A stretch of 64,000 nucleotides of DNA from CAYXPR01 sp964467255 (GTDB taxonomy: Bacteria > Pseudomonadota > Alphaproteobacteria > Rickettsiales > RGZB01): the NCBI GenBank assembly GCA_964467255.1, contig CAYXPR010000001.1, positions 1 through 64,000 on the forward strand, written 5' to 3'. A program made the position numbers and the translations under genes. Numbering within the stretch: the first letter of the stretch is position 1; each line of letters opens with the position of its first letter. The notes below the pieces were generated by a model. That model worked only from the letters and a program-made list of their open reading frames with translations, made no database searches and was not told the DNA's origin. Below, one piece after another: positions 7,680-14,416 of the stretch.

Positions 7680-8057
7680 CTAATAAAAAATCTTTGCGGC
7701 AATAAAGGCGAAGAAAAAACCAATCAGGTAAATGCCCAGCGAGAACATATAAATATAGAGGCTTATTTTGCGCGTTCTGCCGCAGGCTTTGGCTTTTTCG
7801 GGGTCAGTGGGGCAGGGCAGGTAGCGTGCGCGCCACTGGGCAACACCTGCTATTGTTAGCATCACGGCAGAAAAGCCAAACACCCCTAATTTATGTTCTG
7901 AAAGCCAAACCAGTTGCGGCACGTTCGACACCACGCCCGCCACCACCGCGCCCAGCCCCAGCGTGACCAGCAGCGCAGGCAGCGCGCAGCAAATCAGTGT
8001 GCCAGCGGAAGTAAGTAGGCTTAAACTGGTGAGCAGTGTATGACGGTTTTCAGACAT
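7680..8057 (-). CDS. Small MerT-like membrane protein, probable metal transport
   Basis: A 125-residue protein with three or four transmembrane helices. The first helix contains an adjacent cysteine pair (ICCALP), and a loop after the third hydrophobic segment carries CP and KAC cysteines. This cysteine layout resembles mercuric transporter MerT and related inner-membrane proteins that hand metal between a periplasmic HMA protein and the cytoplasm. The gene follows an HMA-domain gene by eight bases and precedes the CsoR-like repressor by nine. The metal is unproven; copper is more likely than mercury because no merA or merR is nearby. Confidence 0.65.
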   Translation of the reverse strand: MSENRHTLLTSLSLLTSAGTLICCALPALLVTLGLGAVVAGVVSNVPQLVWLSEHKLGVFGFSAVMLTIAGVAQWRARYLPCPTDPEKAKACGRTRKISLYIYMFSLGIYLIGFFFAFIAAKIFY

Positions 8058-8065
8058 AACATGCC

Positions 8066-8356
8066 TTAATTGCGTTCGATGCCGACCACGGTGAAACCAT
8101 TGCCGGTAATCAATTCTTTAATGGCATCATCGCTCATGGTTTTTTTTGGTTTAAAGTTGATGGTGACGAGTTTTTCCGTCAGGTTTACATTCACTTTCTG
8201 CACTTCGTCTTTTTTGCCGAATACTTTTTGAATACCCTGTGCGCAGAAGTCGCACACGAGGCCGTTCACTTTTACAAGTGCGGTTTCCGAAGCATGGGCG
8301 GCGGGGCTAAACACCAGCGCGGCCCCAAGGGCGGTAAGCATTAAAAAGCGGCGCAT
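8066..8356 (-). CDS. Periplasmic heavy-metal-associated (HMA) domain protein
   Basis: A 96-residue protein with a signal peptide (hydrophobic residues 5-18, probable cut after AHA) and one ferredoxin-like HMA domain whose metal-binding CxxC is CDFC, in the loop GLVCDFCAQGI. It resembles MerP and CopZ-like carriers of soft metals, acting in the periplasm. A strong AAGGAG ribosome site lies seven bases upstream of its ATG. It is third from last in the OMP-HMA-MerT-like-CsoR operon, consistent with metal capture and transfer to the downstream membrane protein. Confidence 0.88.
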   Translation of the reverse strand: MRRFLMLTALGAALVFSPAAHASETALVKVNGLVCDFCAQGIQKVFGKKDEVQKVNVNLTEKLVTINFKPKKTMSDDAIKELITGNGFTVVGIERN

Positions 8357-8367
8357 ATCAATTCTCC

Positions 8368-9006
8368 TTAAAAGACGTAGGTTACGTTAAACAACAGGTT
8401 TCGGTTGCTGCCATAGCCGATTTCCATCAGCGTTGGGCCTTTAAAAAACCGCACTAGTGGGGTGATTTCGAAATTATCTTGTTCGCTGGGGTGGTGGTCC
8501 ACCTGCAGCATTAGCCATGTGTGCAGACTGCCGAACTCTGCCACATAAGGCGCGATACCCACGCGCGCGCTCTGATGCGCCGTTTGTTCAATATCTACGG
8601 CATTGATGAATCGTGCTTCATAGGAAGTAAAATAGCGGCGATCTTCCCAGTCGGCGGCAAAGGCTGTCCACATCGCGGGGTGTGCCTCTTTATCATCTTC
8701 TGCCACGCCCACGCCGAATTTTAAGTAAATGTTGGCTTGGGAATTTTCGTTGTTCAGGCGCCATGGCAAGGTGTTTAGCTCAAACGTGTGCATGCTGTAT
8801 TCGTCATCGCGCATATATTCACTCAGCACGCCCACGGAATATTTAAAGCTGGGGGAATAATTGATATGGATGCCTTGCTCCATCGCATCGCTCATCGGCA
8901 TCACCTGCCAGCCGCCGGGGTAAGAAATAGGGCGGGCAGAGACACTGTCTGCCATGCCGAGCAGTGCGGCGCATAAAGTGAAGGCGGTAAGGAGTGATCT
9001 TTTCAT
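8368..9006 (-). CDS. Putative outer-membrane beta-barrel protein, first gene of metal operon
   Basis: A 212-residue exported protein: a signal peptide ending SVSA at about residue 24 is followed by alternating aromatic and polar strands typical of a small outer-membrane beta barrel, and the chain ends in phenylalanine, the usual BAM recognition residue. I have seen similar conserved hypotheticals beside heavy-metal genes, but no function is known to me. It leads the operon. Its ATG lies six bases after a perfect TATAAT with no ribosome site between, so the mRNA is probably leaderless. Confidence 0.75.
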   Translation of the reverse strand: MKRSLLTAFTLCAALLGMADSVSARPISYPGGWQVMPMSDAMEQGIHINYSPSFKYSVGVLSEYMRDDEYSMHTFELNTLPWRLNNENSQANIYLKFGVGVAEDDKEAHPAMWTAFAADWEDRRYFTSYEARFINAVDIEQTAHQSARVGIAPYVAEFGSLHTWLMLQVDHHPSEQDNFEITPLVRFFKGPTLMEIGYGSNRNLLFNVTYVF

Positions 9007-9041
9007 GGTCTGATTATATACCCATATAGGGTATATAGCAA
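9007..9041 (-). promoter_or_regulatory. Promoter and CsoR-type operator of the metal operon
   Basis: Read on the minus strand, TTGCTA (9041-9036), 17 bases, TATAAT (9018-9013), six bases and then ATG. A perfect inverted repeat with nine-base arms (TATATACCC and its complement, five-base spacer, 9015-9037) spans the space between the -35 and -10 and overlaps the -10. ACCC...GGGT half sites are usual in CsoR-family operators. Binding here would block RNA polymerase; the expected start point coincides with the ATG. Confidence 0.7.
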
Positions 9042-9054
9042 CAGTTGAAAATCC

Positions 9055-9082
9055 TTGATATTTTATAGAGTTAGTGCATACT
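9055..9082 (+). promoter_or_regulatory. Candidate hisE promoter
   Basis: TTGATA (9055-9060) and CATACT (9077-9082) with a 16-base spacer give a fair sigma-70-type promoter (five and four of six to consensus). Transcription from about 9089 would leave a short leader before the GTG start of hisE. Motif match only. Confidence 0.35.
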
Positions 9083-9108
9083 TGCCAAAACGAGAGAGGT
9101 TTTATTTA

Positions 9109-9501
9109 GTGCCGGTTAGTTCCAAACGCGATGTGCTGTATAAGCTGTACGCCACGATTAATACGCGTAAAAAAGCAGACCCAGAAAAGTCATACGTGGC
9201 ACGGCTGATGAAGCGTGGCCGCCGCAAAATCTGCCAAAAATTGGGTGAAGAAGCTGTAGAAACGGCCATTGCTGCCCTTTCAGAAGGCAAAAAGGCCACT
9301 ATCTCGGAAAGCGCGGATTTGTTGTTCCACCTGACGGTGCTGTGGAGCGATATGGGTATTAAGCCCGATGATGTGATGAAAGAGCTGGAATCCCGCATCG
9401 GGAAGTCCGGCATTGCTGAAAAAGCCTCTCGCAAGGGCAAGGCCGCCAAGCTGGCCAAGGGTAAGGGCGATAAGGCCAAAAAACCCAAGTGTTATCAGTA
9501 G
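9109..9501 (+). CDS. hisE: Phosphoribosyl-ATP pyrophosphatase HisE, with lysine-rich tail
   Basis: HisE hydrolyses phosphoribosyl-ATP to phosphoribosyl-AMP, the second step of histidine synthesis. The MazG-like fold is shown by QKLGEEAVET, with its metal-binding glutamates, and ESADLLFHLTVL. I place the start at GTG 9109, nine bases after a GAGAGAGG ribosome site; the frame also runs back to a TTG at 9055 without one. The family normally ends near EKASR; here about 22 extra residues of Lys/Gly/Ala repeats follow, like the tail on HisB. It is split from hisF by the inserted metal operon. Confidence 0.93.
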   Translation: MPVSSKRDVLYKLYATINTRKKADPEKSYVARLMKRGRRKICQKLGEEAVETAIAALSEGKKATISESADLLFHLTVLWSDMGIKPDDVMKELESRIGKSGIAEKASRKGKAAKLAKGKGDKAKKPKCYQ

Positions 9502-9545
9502 ATAGCCACAAATATCCACATGTTTACAGTCTGTTAACCTATTAT

Positions 9546-9577
9546 TTGCTATAATGGGGGTCTTAACTTGCTATTAT
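9546..9577 (+). promoter_or_regulatory. csrA promoter region with tandem extended -10 elements
   Basis: TGCTATAAT (9547-9555) is a perfect extended -10. A diverged copy, TGCTATTAT, follows 22 bases downstream (9569-9577), and 15 of 21 bases around the two agree. TTAA-N7-TTAT at 9563-9577 resembles a CtrA box with one mismatch. These may be two csrA start points or a tandem regulator site. Confidence 0.45.
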
Positions 9578-9642
9578 TTGGGTGATTAAAAAAAATGGGT
9601 AAAACCATTTTTATTTCGCTTTGGATGTAGCTGAGACCCCCA
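9555..9642 (+). repeat. Long inverted repeat with nested AT-rich hairpin upstream of csrA
   Basis: A nine-base arm (9555-9563, ending in GGGGGTCT) is exactly complementary to 9634-9642. Between them lies an AT-rich hairpin (AAAAATGG, six-base loop, CCATTTTT around 9592-9613) followed by T residues, which could terminate hisE transcripts. Whether the outer arms pair in RNA depends on the start site, because the best -10 abuts the left arm. Confidence 0.4.
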
Positions 9643-9656
9643 GTTCAACACTAAAA

Positions 9657-9674
9657 CTCACTAAGGATAGTGAG
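9657..9674 (+). promoter_or_regulatory. CsrA-binding-type hairpin in the csrA 5' leader
   Basis: CTCACTA-AGGA-TAGTGAG forms a perfect seven-base-pair stem whose four-base loop is AGGA, the classic CsrA/RsmA target (GGA presented in a hairpin loop). Two more GGA motifs follow before the start codon, in AGGAGGTG (9683-9690) and in the ribosome site TTAGGAG (9717-9723). CsrA binding here would repress its own translation. Confidence 0.6.
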
Positions 9675-9730
9675 GGGGGTCGAGGAGGTGTGTGTCCGTG
9701 CCTTTGGCTAACGGACTTAGGAGAAGTGCC

Positions 9731-9913
9731 ATGTTGGTGCTTACCAGGAAGGTTGGTGAGGTCATCACTATTGGAGATGACATCACCGTGACTGTGCTTG
9801 AGATTCTGGGCAACAAGGTGAAGCTCGGAATCAAGGCTCCCGGCAGTTACCGCATTTTGCGTGCGGAGCTTGTCGGGGAAGAGGGTCAGGAGGGGGAGAA
9901 CGCGCAGGAGTAA
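9731..9913 (+). CDS. csrA: Carbon storage regulator CsrA (RsmA)
   Basis: CsrA is a small dimeric RNA-binding protein that represses or stabilises mRNAs by binding GGA motifs, often controlling motility and metabolism. The product is 60 residues beginning MLVLTRKVGE, with IGDDITV, GNKVKLGI and the RNA-contact region AP..YRILRAEL, all family hallmarks. The ATG at 9731 follows TTAGGAG by seven bases. An in-frame GTG at 9698, behind a perfect AGGAGGTG, would add 11 residues; I think it unlikely because the family starts at MLVL almost without exception. The transcript carries GGA-loop hairpins before and after the gene. Confidence 0.97.
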   Translation: MLVLTRKVGEVITIGDDITVTVLEILGNKVKLGIKAPGSYRILRAELVGEEGQEGENAQE

Positions 9914-9934
9914 AACCCGCGCCCCACTGATTCC

Positions 9935-9955
9935 CACTTTTTAGGATGAAAAGTG
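9935..9955 (+). ncRNA. GGA-loop hairpin in the csrA 3' UTR
   Basis: CACTTTT-TAGGATG-AAAAGTG gives a perfect seven-base-pair stem with GGA in the centre of a seven-base loop. It lies 22 bases after the csrA stop and 17 bases before the terminator hairpin, whose loop (AGGGAT) also presents GGA. Together they look like a short CsrB/RsmZ-type CsrA decoy attached to the csrA mRNA. Confidence 0.5.
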
Positions 9956-9971
9956 AGTCACAAACTCCATT

Positions 9972-10004
9972 AGAAGCGCACCAGGGATGGTGCGCTTCTT
10001 TTTT
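9972..10004 (+). terminator. Strong intrinsic terminator of csrA, loop AGGGAT
   Basis: AGAAGCGCACC (9972-9982) pairs perfectly with 9989-9999 across a six-base loop, followed by a run of six T residues (9999-10004). The 11-base-pair stem is a clear Rho-independent terminator. The loop contains GGA, so it could also bind CsrA. Confidence 0.93.
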
Positions 10005-10229
10005 GCACATTTTTCTGAGGGTTTCGTAGGTGTATCCTTCTGTAATGAAAAGGCAATATATCCGCCAGTGGATTTGCGCTAATTCAGGGCTTGCAATCGC
10101 AATAAAAATATGTAGGATACCCGCTCCAACTGGCTGGGGAATCTGCTTCCAGCAAGGGATTGTGCGGTTTCTAGGCATTTTTGCCAAGGTCTGCAAAGAA
10201 CAGCGAAAGCATAACAGAGTATTAAAAAT
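10005..10229 (+). promoter_or_regulatory. rpsF upstream region with candidate promoter
   Basis: With the preceding csrA 3' UTR this makes a 316-base stretch without a convincing gene. TTGCAA (10091-10096) and TAGGAT (10113-10118), 16 bases apart, are a plausible promoter for the rpsF-rpsR-rplI operon, leaving a leader of about 105 bases that may hold ribosomal-protein autoregulatory structure. A plus-strand open frame starting at 10030 has no ribosome site and runs into rpsF in another frame; I do not consider it a gene. Confidence 0.4.
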
Positions 10230-10583
10230 ATGGCATTGTACGAGTCCACTTTTATTGCCCGTCCGGATATATCGCAGGCTGACGTTGAGCGCCTGACGAA
10301 AGACTTTTCCACCATCGTGGAAGAGCAAGGCGGCAAAGTCGTGAAGAAAGAATATTGGGGCCTGCGTAGCATGGCATACCAGATCAATAAAAACCGTAAG
10401 GGTCATTACGTGTTCTTCGGCATCGAGGCTTCTGGCCCGGCCGTGAAAGAGCTCGAACGTAAATATGGCCTGAACGAAGATGTGATTCGTAGCCTGACGG
10501 TGCGTGTGGAAGAAATCTCGAAAGAGCCATCGCCTGTGCTGAGCGCGTCTAACTATGATGGAGCGACTGATGAGGGACAATAA
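10230..10583 (+). CDS. rpsF: 30S ribosomal protein S6
   Basis: S6 is a small-subunit platform protein that pairs with S18. The first residues (YESTFIARPDIS), the GGKVVKKEYWGLRSMAYQI core and KNRKGHYVFF are typical; 117 residues is normal. It begins the rpsF-rpsR-rplI operon that in alphaproteobacteria is usually followed by dnaB, as here. Its end overlaps the start region of rpsR. Confidence 0.97.
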   Translation: MALYESTFIARPDISQADVERLTKDFSTIVEEQGGKVVKKEYWGLRSMAYQINKNRKGHYVFFGIEASGPAVKELERKYGLNEDVIRSLTVRVEEISKEPSPVLSASNYDGATDEGQ

Positions 10584-10857
10584 CAGAGGTAACAGGCAGT
10601 CTAACAGTGCCGCTGGTGCAGAAGGCGCTCCGGGCCGTAAGGTGTTTTTCCGCCGCCGTAAAACCTGCCCGCTGTCTGAAAAAGGCGCGCCGGCTGTTGA
10701 CTACAAAAACGTAAAGCTGCTCTCCCGCTTTGTGTCGGAGCGCGGTAAGATGATGCCACGTCGCATCACGGCTGTGTCTGCTAAAAAGCAGCGCGAACTG
10801 GCAAAAGCCATTAAGCGTGCACGCACGCTGGCTCTGCTGCCTTACGTGAATAACTAA
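10555..10857 (+). CDS. rpsR: 30S ribosomal protein S18
   Basis: S18 binds beside S6 on the platform of the small subunit. The conserved block is VDYKNVKLLSRFVSERGKMMPRR in outline (residues 49-71), followed by KKQRELAKAIKRAR. The listed start at 10555 overlaps rpsF by 29 bases; the ATG at 10570 (GGAG six bases upstream at 10560-10563) is at least as likely and gives a 95-residue protein. The N-terminal 25 residues are a disordered Gly/Asn/Ala-rich extension. Confidence 0.96.
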   Translation: MMERLMRDNNRGNRQSNSAAGAEGAPGRKVFFRRRKTCPLSEKGAPAVDYKNVKLLSRFVSERGKMMPRRITAVSAKKQRELAKAIKRARTLALLPYVNN

Positions 10858-10894
10858 AATTTTTTGAATCACCAACGAAACGGAAGCGAAGACC

Positions 10895-11560
10895 ATGGAA
10901 GTCATTCTCCTTGAACCAGTGAAGAAACTTGGCAACATCGGCCAGAAGGTTCGTGTGCGTGACGGTTTCGCCCGCAACTTCCTGATTCCGACGAAAAAAG
11001 CCATTCGTGCAACGGCTGCAAACCTGAAGCTGTTTGAAGCACGCAAAGCCGAAATCGAAAAAGAAAACGCCAAGAAAACGGCAGAAGCCGAAAAAGTGGC
11101 GAAGAAAGCAGAAGCTGCAATCGTCACCATTATCCGCCAAGCGGGTGAAGATGGTCGTCTGTACGGTTCTGTTACGGCGAAAGACATTGCAGATGCGCTT
11201 AATGCTGCTGGTCATAAAATTGACCGCCAGCAGGTAGTGCTGAACACGCCAATCAAATATATCGGCGTGTACACGACCGAACTGCATCTGCACGGCGAAG
11301 TGGCTGTGAATGTGCACCCGAACGTGGCACGTAGCGATGATGAAGCAAAAGAATCAAAAGCCCGTTTTGAACGCGGTGAAGTGGTGATGGAAGGCCTGAC
11401 GGCGGATAAAAAAGCTGGTGTTGCTGCCGCTGCGATTGCTGCTGCTGCGATTGCCGCCGCCGAAGCTCCGGCTGAAGCTGCTGCTGCTCCAGAAGCTGCT
11501 GAAGGCGAAGCGAAGCCGAAGAAAAAGGCTAAAAAAGCCAAAGCCGAAGACGCTGCTTAA
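10895..11560 (+). CDS. rplI: 50S ribosomal protein L9, with Ala/Lys-rich tail
   Basis: L9 is the elongated large-subunit protein that restrains mRNA slippage. The N-terminal domain MEVILLEPVKKLGNIG, the RDGFARNFLIP motif, the long connecting helix and the C-terminal domain ending near VAVNVHPNVAR are all present. Bacterial L9 is usually about 150 residues; here 221, the extra part being an Ala-rich segment and a Lys-rich end (KPKKKAKKAKAE), probably disordered. It is the last gene before a strong terminator. Confidence 0.97.
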   Translation: MEVILLEPVKKLGNIGQKVRVRDGFARNFLIPTKKAIRATAANLKLFEARKAEIEKENAKKTAEAEKVAKKAEAAIVTIIRQAGEDGRLYGSVTAKDIADALNAAGHKIDRQQVVLNTPIKYIGVYTTELHLHGEVAVNVHPNVARSDDEAKESKARFERGEVVMEGLTADKKAGVAAAAIAAAAIAAAEAPAEAAAAPEAAEGEAKPKKKAKKAKAEDAA

Positions 11561-11627
11561 ATAATAACGAACAACCTGAGTTGAGGGTTTAACATTCCTC
11601 CTCCTTGAAGCATCTTGATGCTTTGGA

Positions 11628-11657
11628 AAAGGCCGAATCGAAAGATTCGGCCTTTTT
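11628..11657 (+). terminator. Intrinsic terminator after rplI
   Basis: A 12-base-pair stem (11628-11639 with 11644-11655) with a GAAA tetraloop runs into a T-rich tail. A smaller hairpin (AAGCAT/ATGCTT) sits just upstream at about 11608-11623. It ends the ribosomal protein operon 68 bases after rplI. Confidence 0.9.
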
Positions 11658-11769
11658 CGTTCGGCGTATCGCTTTCTATCATCGCGCAAGAAAAATTTCT
11701 TCCTGAAATGGCGATTCCGCGCTTGCCTCTTTATCCCGTATGGTTACATTTCACTTCAGGGAACGGATC

Positions 11770-13320
11770 ATGATTCAAAAAGCAGAAAAAGTGTCAGCGC
11801 AGTCTGCGTCTGTCGGCAAGGATGATGCCGCGTATCGCGAGCTGCCCTATAATATCGAGGCAGAGCAAGCATTGCTCGGCGCGCTGCTGATTGATAATGA
11901 AGCGCTGCATAAAATTGCCGACTTCCTCACGGCCGAGCATTTTTATGAGCCCGTGCATCAGCGCATCTTCGCTGCCATTCAAAAATATAACGAACGCGGA
12001 CTGCTCGCGAACCCTGTCACGCTTAAAAGCCAGTTTGATGGCGATGAAGCACTGAAAGATTTAGGCGGCGCATCGTATCTTGCGCGTTTGGCAGGTCTTG
12101 CCACCGGCATTTTCAACGTGGTGGATTATGCGCGCACTACGTATGAACTCGCCATGAGCCGCGGCCTGATTCGCATTGGCCACGAAATTGTGGACGAAGC
12201 TTTCAAAAAAAGCATGGACGAGCCGCCGTCAGAGCAAATTGAGCGCGCCGAGCAGCAGCTTTTCAAACTCGCCAGCGAAGGCAATAGTGATAAAAACTTC
12301 TCACATGTGAAAATGGCGCTGATGGATGCGTTGAACCGTGCGGAAATGGCGCATAAGCGCAAAGGCGAAGTAAGTGGTGTGCCGAGCGGTTTTAAAGACA
12401 TGGACCGTATGCTGGGCGGGATGCATGAATCAGATTTATTAATTCTCGCAGGTCGTCCGTCGATGGGTAAAACCGCGCTGGCGATTAATATCGCGCTGCA
12501 TTCGGCGGAAGCGTTCCAGAAGCAATTTGATGAAGAAGCCAAAAAACGCAAGGAAAACGGACCTATTCCGGGTGAGGTGCTGCATCCGAAGTCGGTGGGC
12601 GTGTTCTCGCTTGAAATGTCGGCCGAGCAATTGGCCGCGCGTCTGCTCTCGATGAAAACGGGCATCAGTTCGAATGATATTCGCCGTGGCCGCCTTGATG
12701 ATAAAAAAGGTGAATTTGAAAATCTCGTGCGCGCGAATCGCACATTGCATGAATTGCCGATGTATATCGATGATACTCCGGCGCTTTCCGTTGCGGCACT
12801 CCGCACCCGTGCGCGCCGCTTAAAACGCAAGCATAACCTTGGCCTGATTGTGGTCGATTATTTGCAACTGCTGCGCGGCACAAGCAAAATCAGCGAATCA
12901 AGCCGCGTGCAGGAAGTATCGGAAATCACGCAGGGCCTGAAAGCCATCGCGAAAGAACTGAATGTGCCCGTGCTGGCGCTGTCGCAGCTTTCGCGTGCGG
13001 TGGAACAGCGTGATGACAAACGCCCGCAGCTGTCTGACCTGCGTGAATCCGGTTCCATCGAGCAGGATTCCGACGTGGTGATGTTTATCTACCGCGAGCA
13101 ATATTACCTTGAGCGCACCATGCCACCGGCGGACACGCCGGAATTCAACACGTGGCGCGAAAAGCACGGCGAGCGCTGGGTGCAGACGAAGAACAAGGCG
13201 GAAGTGATTATTTCCAAGCACCGTAACGGCCCCATCGGCAACATTGCACTGCAATTTGAAGGTGCAACGACCACCTTCAAAGACCTTGAAGAACGCTACG
13301 GTTCTGACATTACCCTGTAA
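11770..13320 (+). CDS. dnaB: Replicative DNA helicase DnaB
   Basis: DnaB is the hexameric 5'-3' helicase of the replication fork. The N-terminal primase-binding domain starts near PYNIEAEQALLGALL; the RecA-like domain carries Walker A GRPSMGKTA, FSLEMSAEQLAARLL, Walker B LIVVDYLQLL and the arginine-finger region KHRNGPIG. The ATG at 11770 follows a GGGAACGG ribosome site; the frame extends ten codons further back without one. Length 516 residues is normal, with a short insertion rich in Glu/Lys after the Walker A region. No intein is present. alr begins four bases downstream. Confidence 0.97.
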   Translation: MIQKAEKVSAQSASVGKDDAAYRELPYNIEAEQALLGALLIDNEALHKIADFLTAEHFYEPVHQRIFAAIQKYNERGLLANPVTLKSQFDGDEALKDLGGASYLARLAGLATGIFNVVDYARTTYELAMSRGLIRIGHEIVDEAFKKSMDEPPSEQIERAEQQLFKLASEGNSDKNFSHVKMALMDALNRAEMAHKRKGEVSGVPSGFKDMDRMLGGMHESDLLILAGRPSMGKTALAINIALHSAEAFQKQFDEEAKKRKENGPIPGEVLHPKSVGVFSLEMSAEQLAARLLSMKTGISSNDIRRGRLDDKKGEFENLVRANRTLHELPMYIDDTPALSVAALRTRARRLKRKHNLGLIVVDYLQLLRGTSKISESSRVQEVSEITQGLKAIAKELNVPVLALSQLSRAVEQRDDKRPQLSDLRESGSIEQDSDVVMFIYREQYYLERTMPPADTPEFNTWREKHGERWVQTKNKAEVIISKHRNGPIGNIALQFEGATTTFKDLEERYGSDITL

Positions 13321-13324
13321 AATC

Positions 13325-14416
13325 ATGACGCAATATCCTGACTCACGATTGGTGATTGATTTAAACGCGCTGGCGGCGAATTACCAATTGCTGAAAACCA
13401 AAGCGGCGGGTGCACTGTGTGCGGGTGTGGTGAAAGCCAATGCGTATGGCATGGGCCTAGAGCCTGTGGCAAAGCGCCTTGCTAAAGAAGGCTGCACGCA
13501 ATTTTTTGTGGCGACGCTGGATGAGGCTTTAGAGCTGCGCGCGGTGCTTAAAAAGCAGGAAATTGCAGTGTTCCACGGTGTTCGTGCCGGTCAGGAAAAA
13601 GAATTCATCGCACAGAATATCACGCCTGTCATCAACGATATCTGGCAGCTGGATGTGTGGCTTGCGACGGCAAAAAAAGCTGCCAAAAAACTACCGGTCA
13701 TTTTGCATTTCGACACGGGCATGAATCGCCTCGGTATACATTTTGAATCTGCCGCTGATGTTGCGCTGAAACTTGCCAGTGGGGCGCTGGATGTACGCTA
13801 TGTGATGAGCCACTTGGCCTGTGCGAATGAGCTGGAGCACGCGCTCAACAAAACACAGCTTAAGCATTTTAACACGGTGCGAAAGCATTTCCCAGGTGTA
13901 CCTGTGAGCTTGGCGAATTCTTCGGGTGTTTTTTTAGGGGATTGTTATCACTTCAACATGGTGCGTCCGGGTGTGGCGCTCTATGGCGTGAGCCCCACAC
14001 ACCAAGAAGGCATTATGCAGCCCGTGGCGAATGTGTATGCCAAGGTGCTGCAAATCCGCACGCTCAAAAAAGCGGAAACTGTGGGCTATGGCGCCACGCA
14101 AACCGTACCCGCGGGCCACAGACTGGCGGTGGTGCCAGTGGGCTATGCCGATGGTTACATGCGCTCGCTCTCGCGCAAGGGTGCGGCCTTTGCAGAAGGC
14201 AAGCTCTTGCCGCTGGTGGGGCGTGTGTCGATGGACTTGATTGTGCTGGATGTAACCGATATACCTGAAGCGCGCCTTCAAGTTGGCACGGAAGTGGAGC
14301 TTTTGGGCGCGAATGTGACGGTGGACACGCTGGCGCGTGAGGCAGGCACCATCGGCTATGAAATACTCACCCGTTTGGGCCGCCGTTTTGAAAGAGAATA
14401 TAAGGGAAGCGTGTAA
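13325..14416 (+). CDS. alr: Alanine racemase
   Basis: This PLP enzyme interconverts L- and D-alanine for peptidoglycan synthesis. The PLP lysine is in GVVKANAYGMG near residue 37, the catalytic tyrosine region is in the later GYADGY segment, and MVRPGVALYG and LVGRVSMD are typical. Length 363 residues is normal. It starts four bases after dnaB and abuts mlaE with no gap, so the three are probably co-transcribed. A D-amino acid aminotransferase gene lies about 9 kb away. Confidence 0.95.
   Translation: MTQYPDSRLVIDLNALAANYQLLKTKAAGALCAGVVKANAYGMGLEPVAKRLAKEGCTQFFVATLDEALELRAVLKKQEIAVFHGVRAGQEKEFIAQNITPVINDIWQLDVWLATAKKAAKKLPVILHFDTGMNRLGIHFESAADVALKLASGALDVRYVMSHLACANELEHALNKTQLKHFNTVRKHFPGVPVSLANSSGVFLGDCYHFNMVRPGVALYGVSPTHQEGIMQPVANVYAKVLQIRTLKKAETVGYGATQTVPAGHRLAVVPVGYADGYMRSLSRKGAAFAEGKLLPLVGRVSMDLIVLDVTDIPEARLQVGTEVELLGANVTVDTLAREAGTIGYEILTRLGRRFEREYKGSV

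Noticed and set aside
7680..8057. Mercury-resistance (mer) operon
   Set aside because: There is no merA or merR, and the repressor is CsoR-type with a Cu(I) ligand pattern; MerT-like and MerP-like resemblance alone does not show mercury specificity.
10030..10296. 88-codon plus-strand frame between csrA and rpsF
   Set aside because: No ribosome site, unnatural composition, and it overlaps the start of rpsF in another frame; the region is better explained as a promoter and leader.
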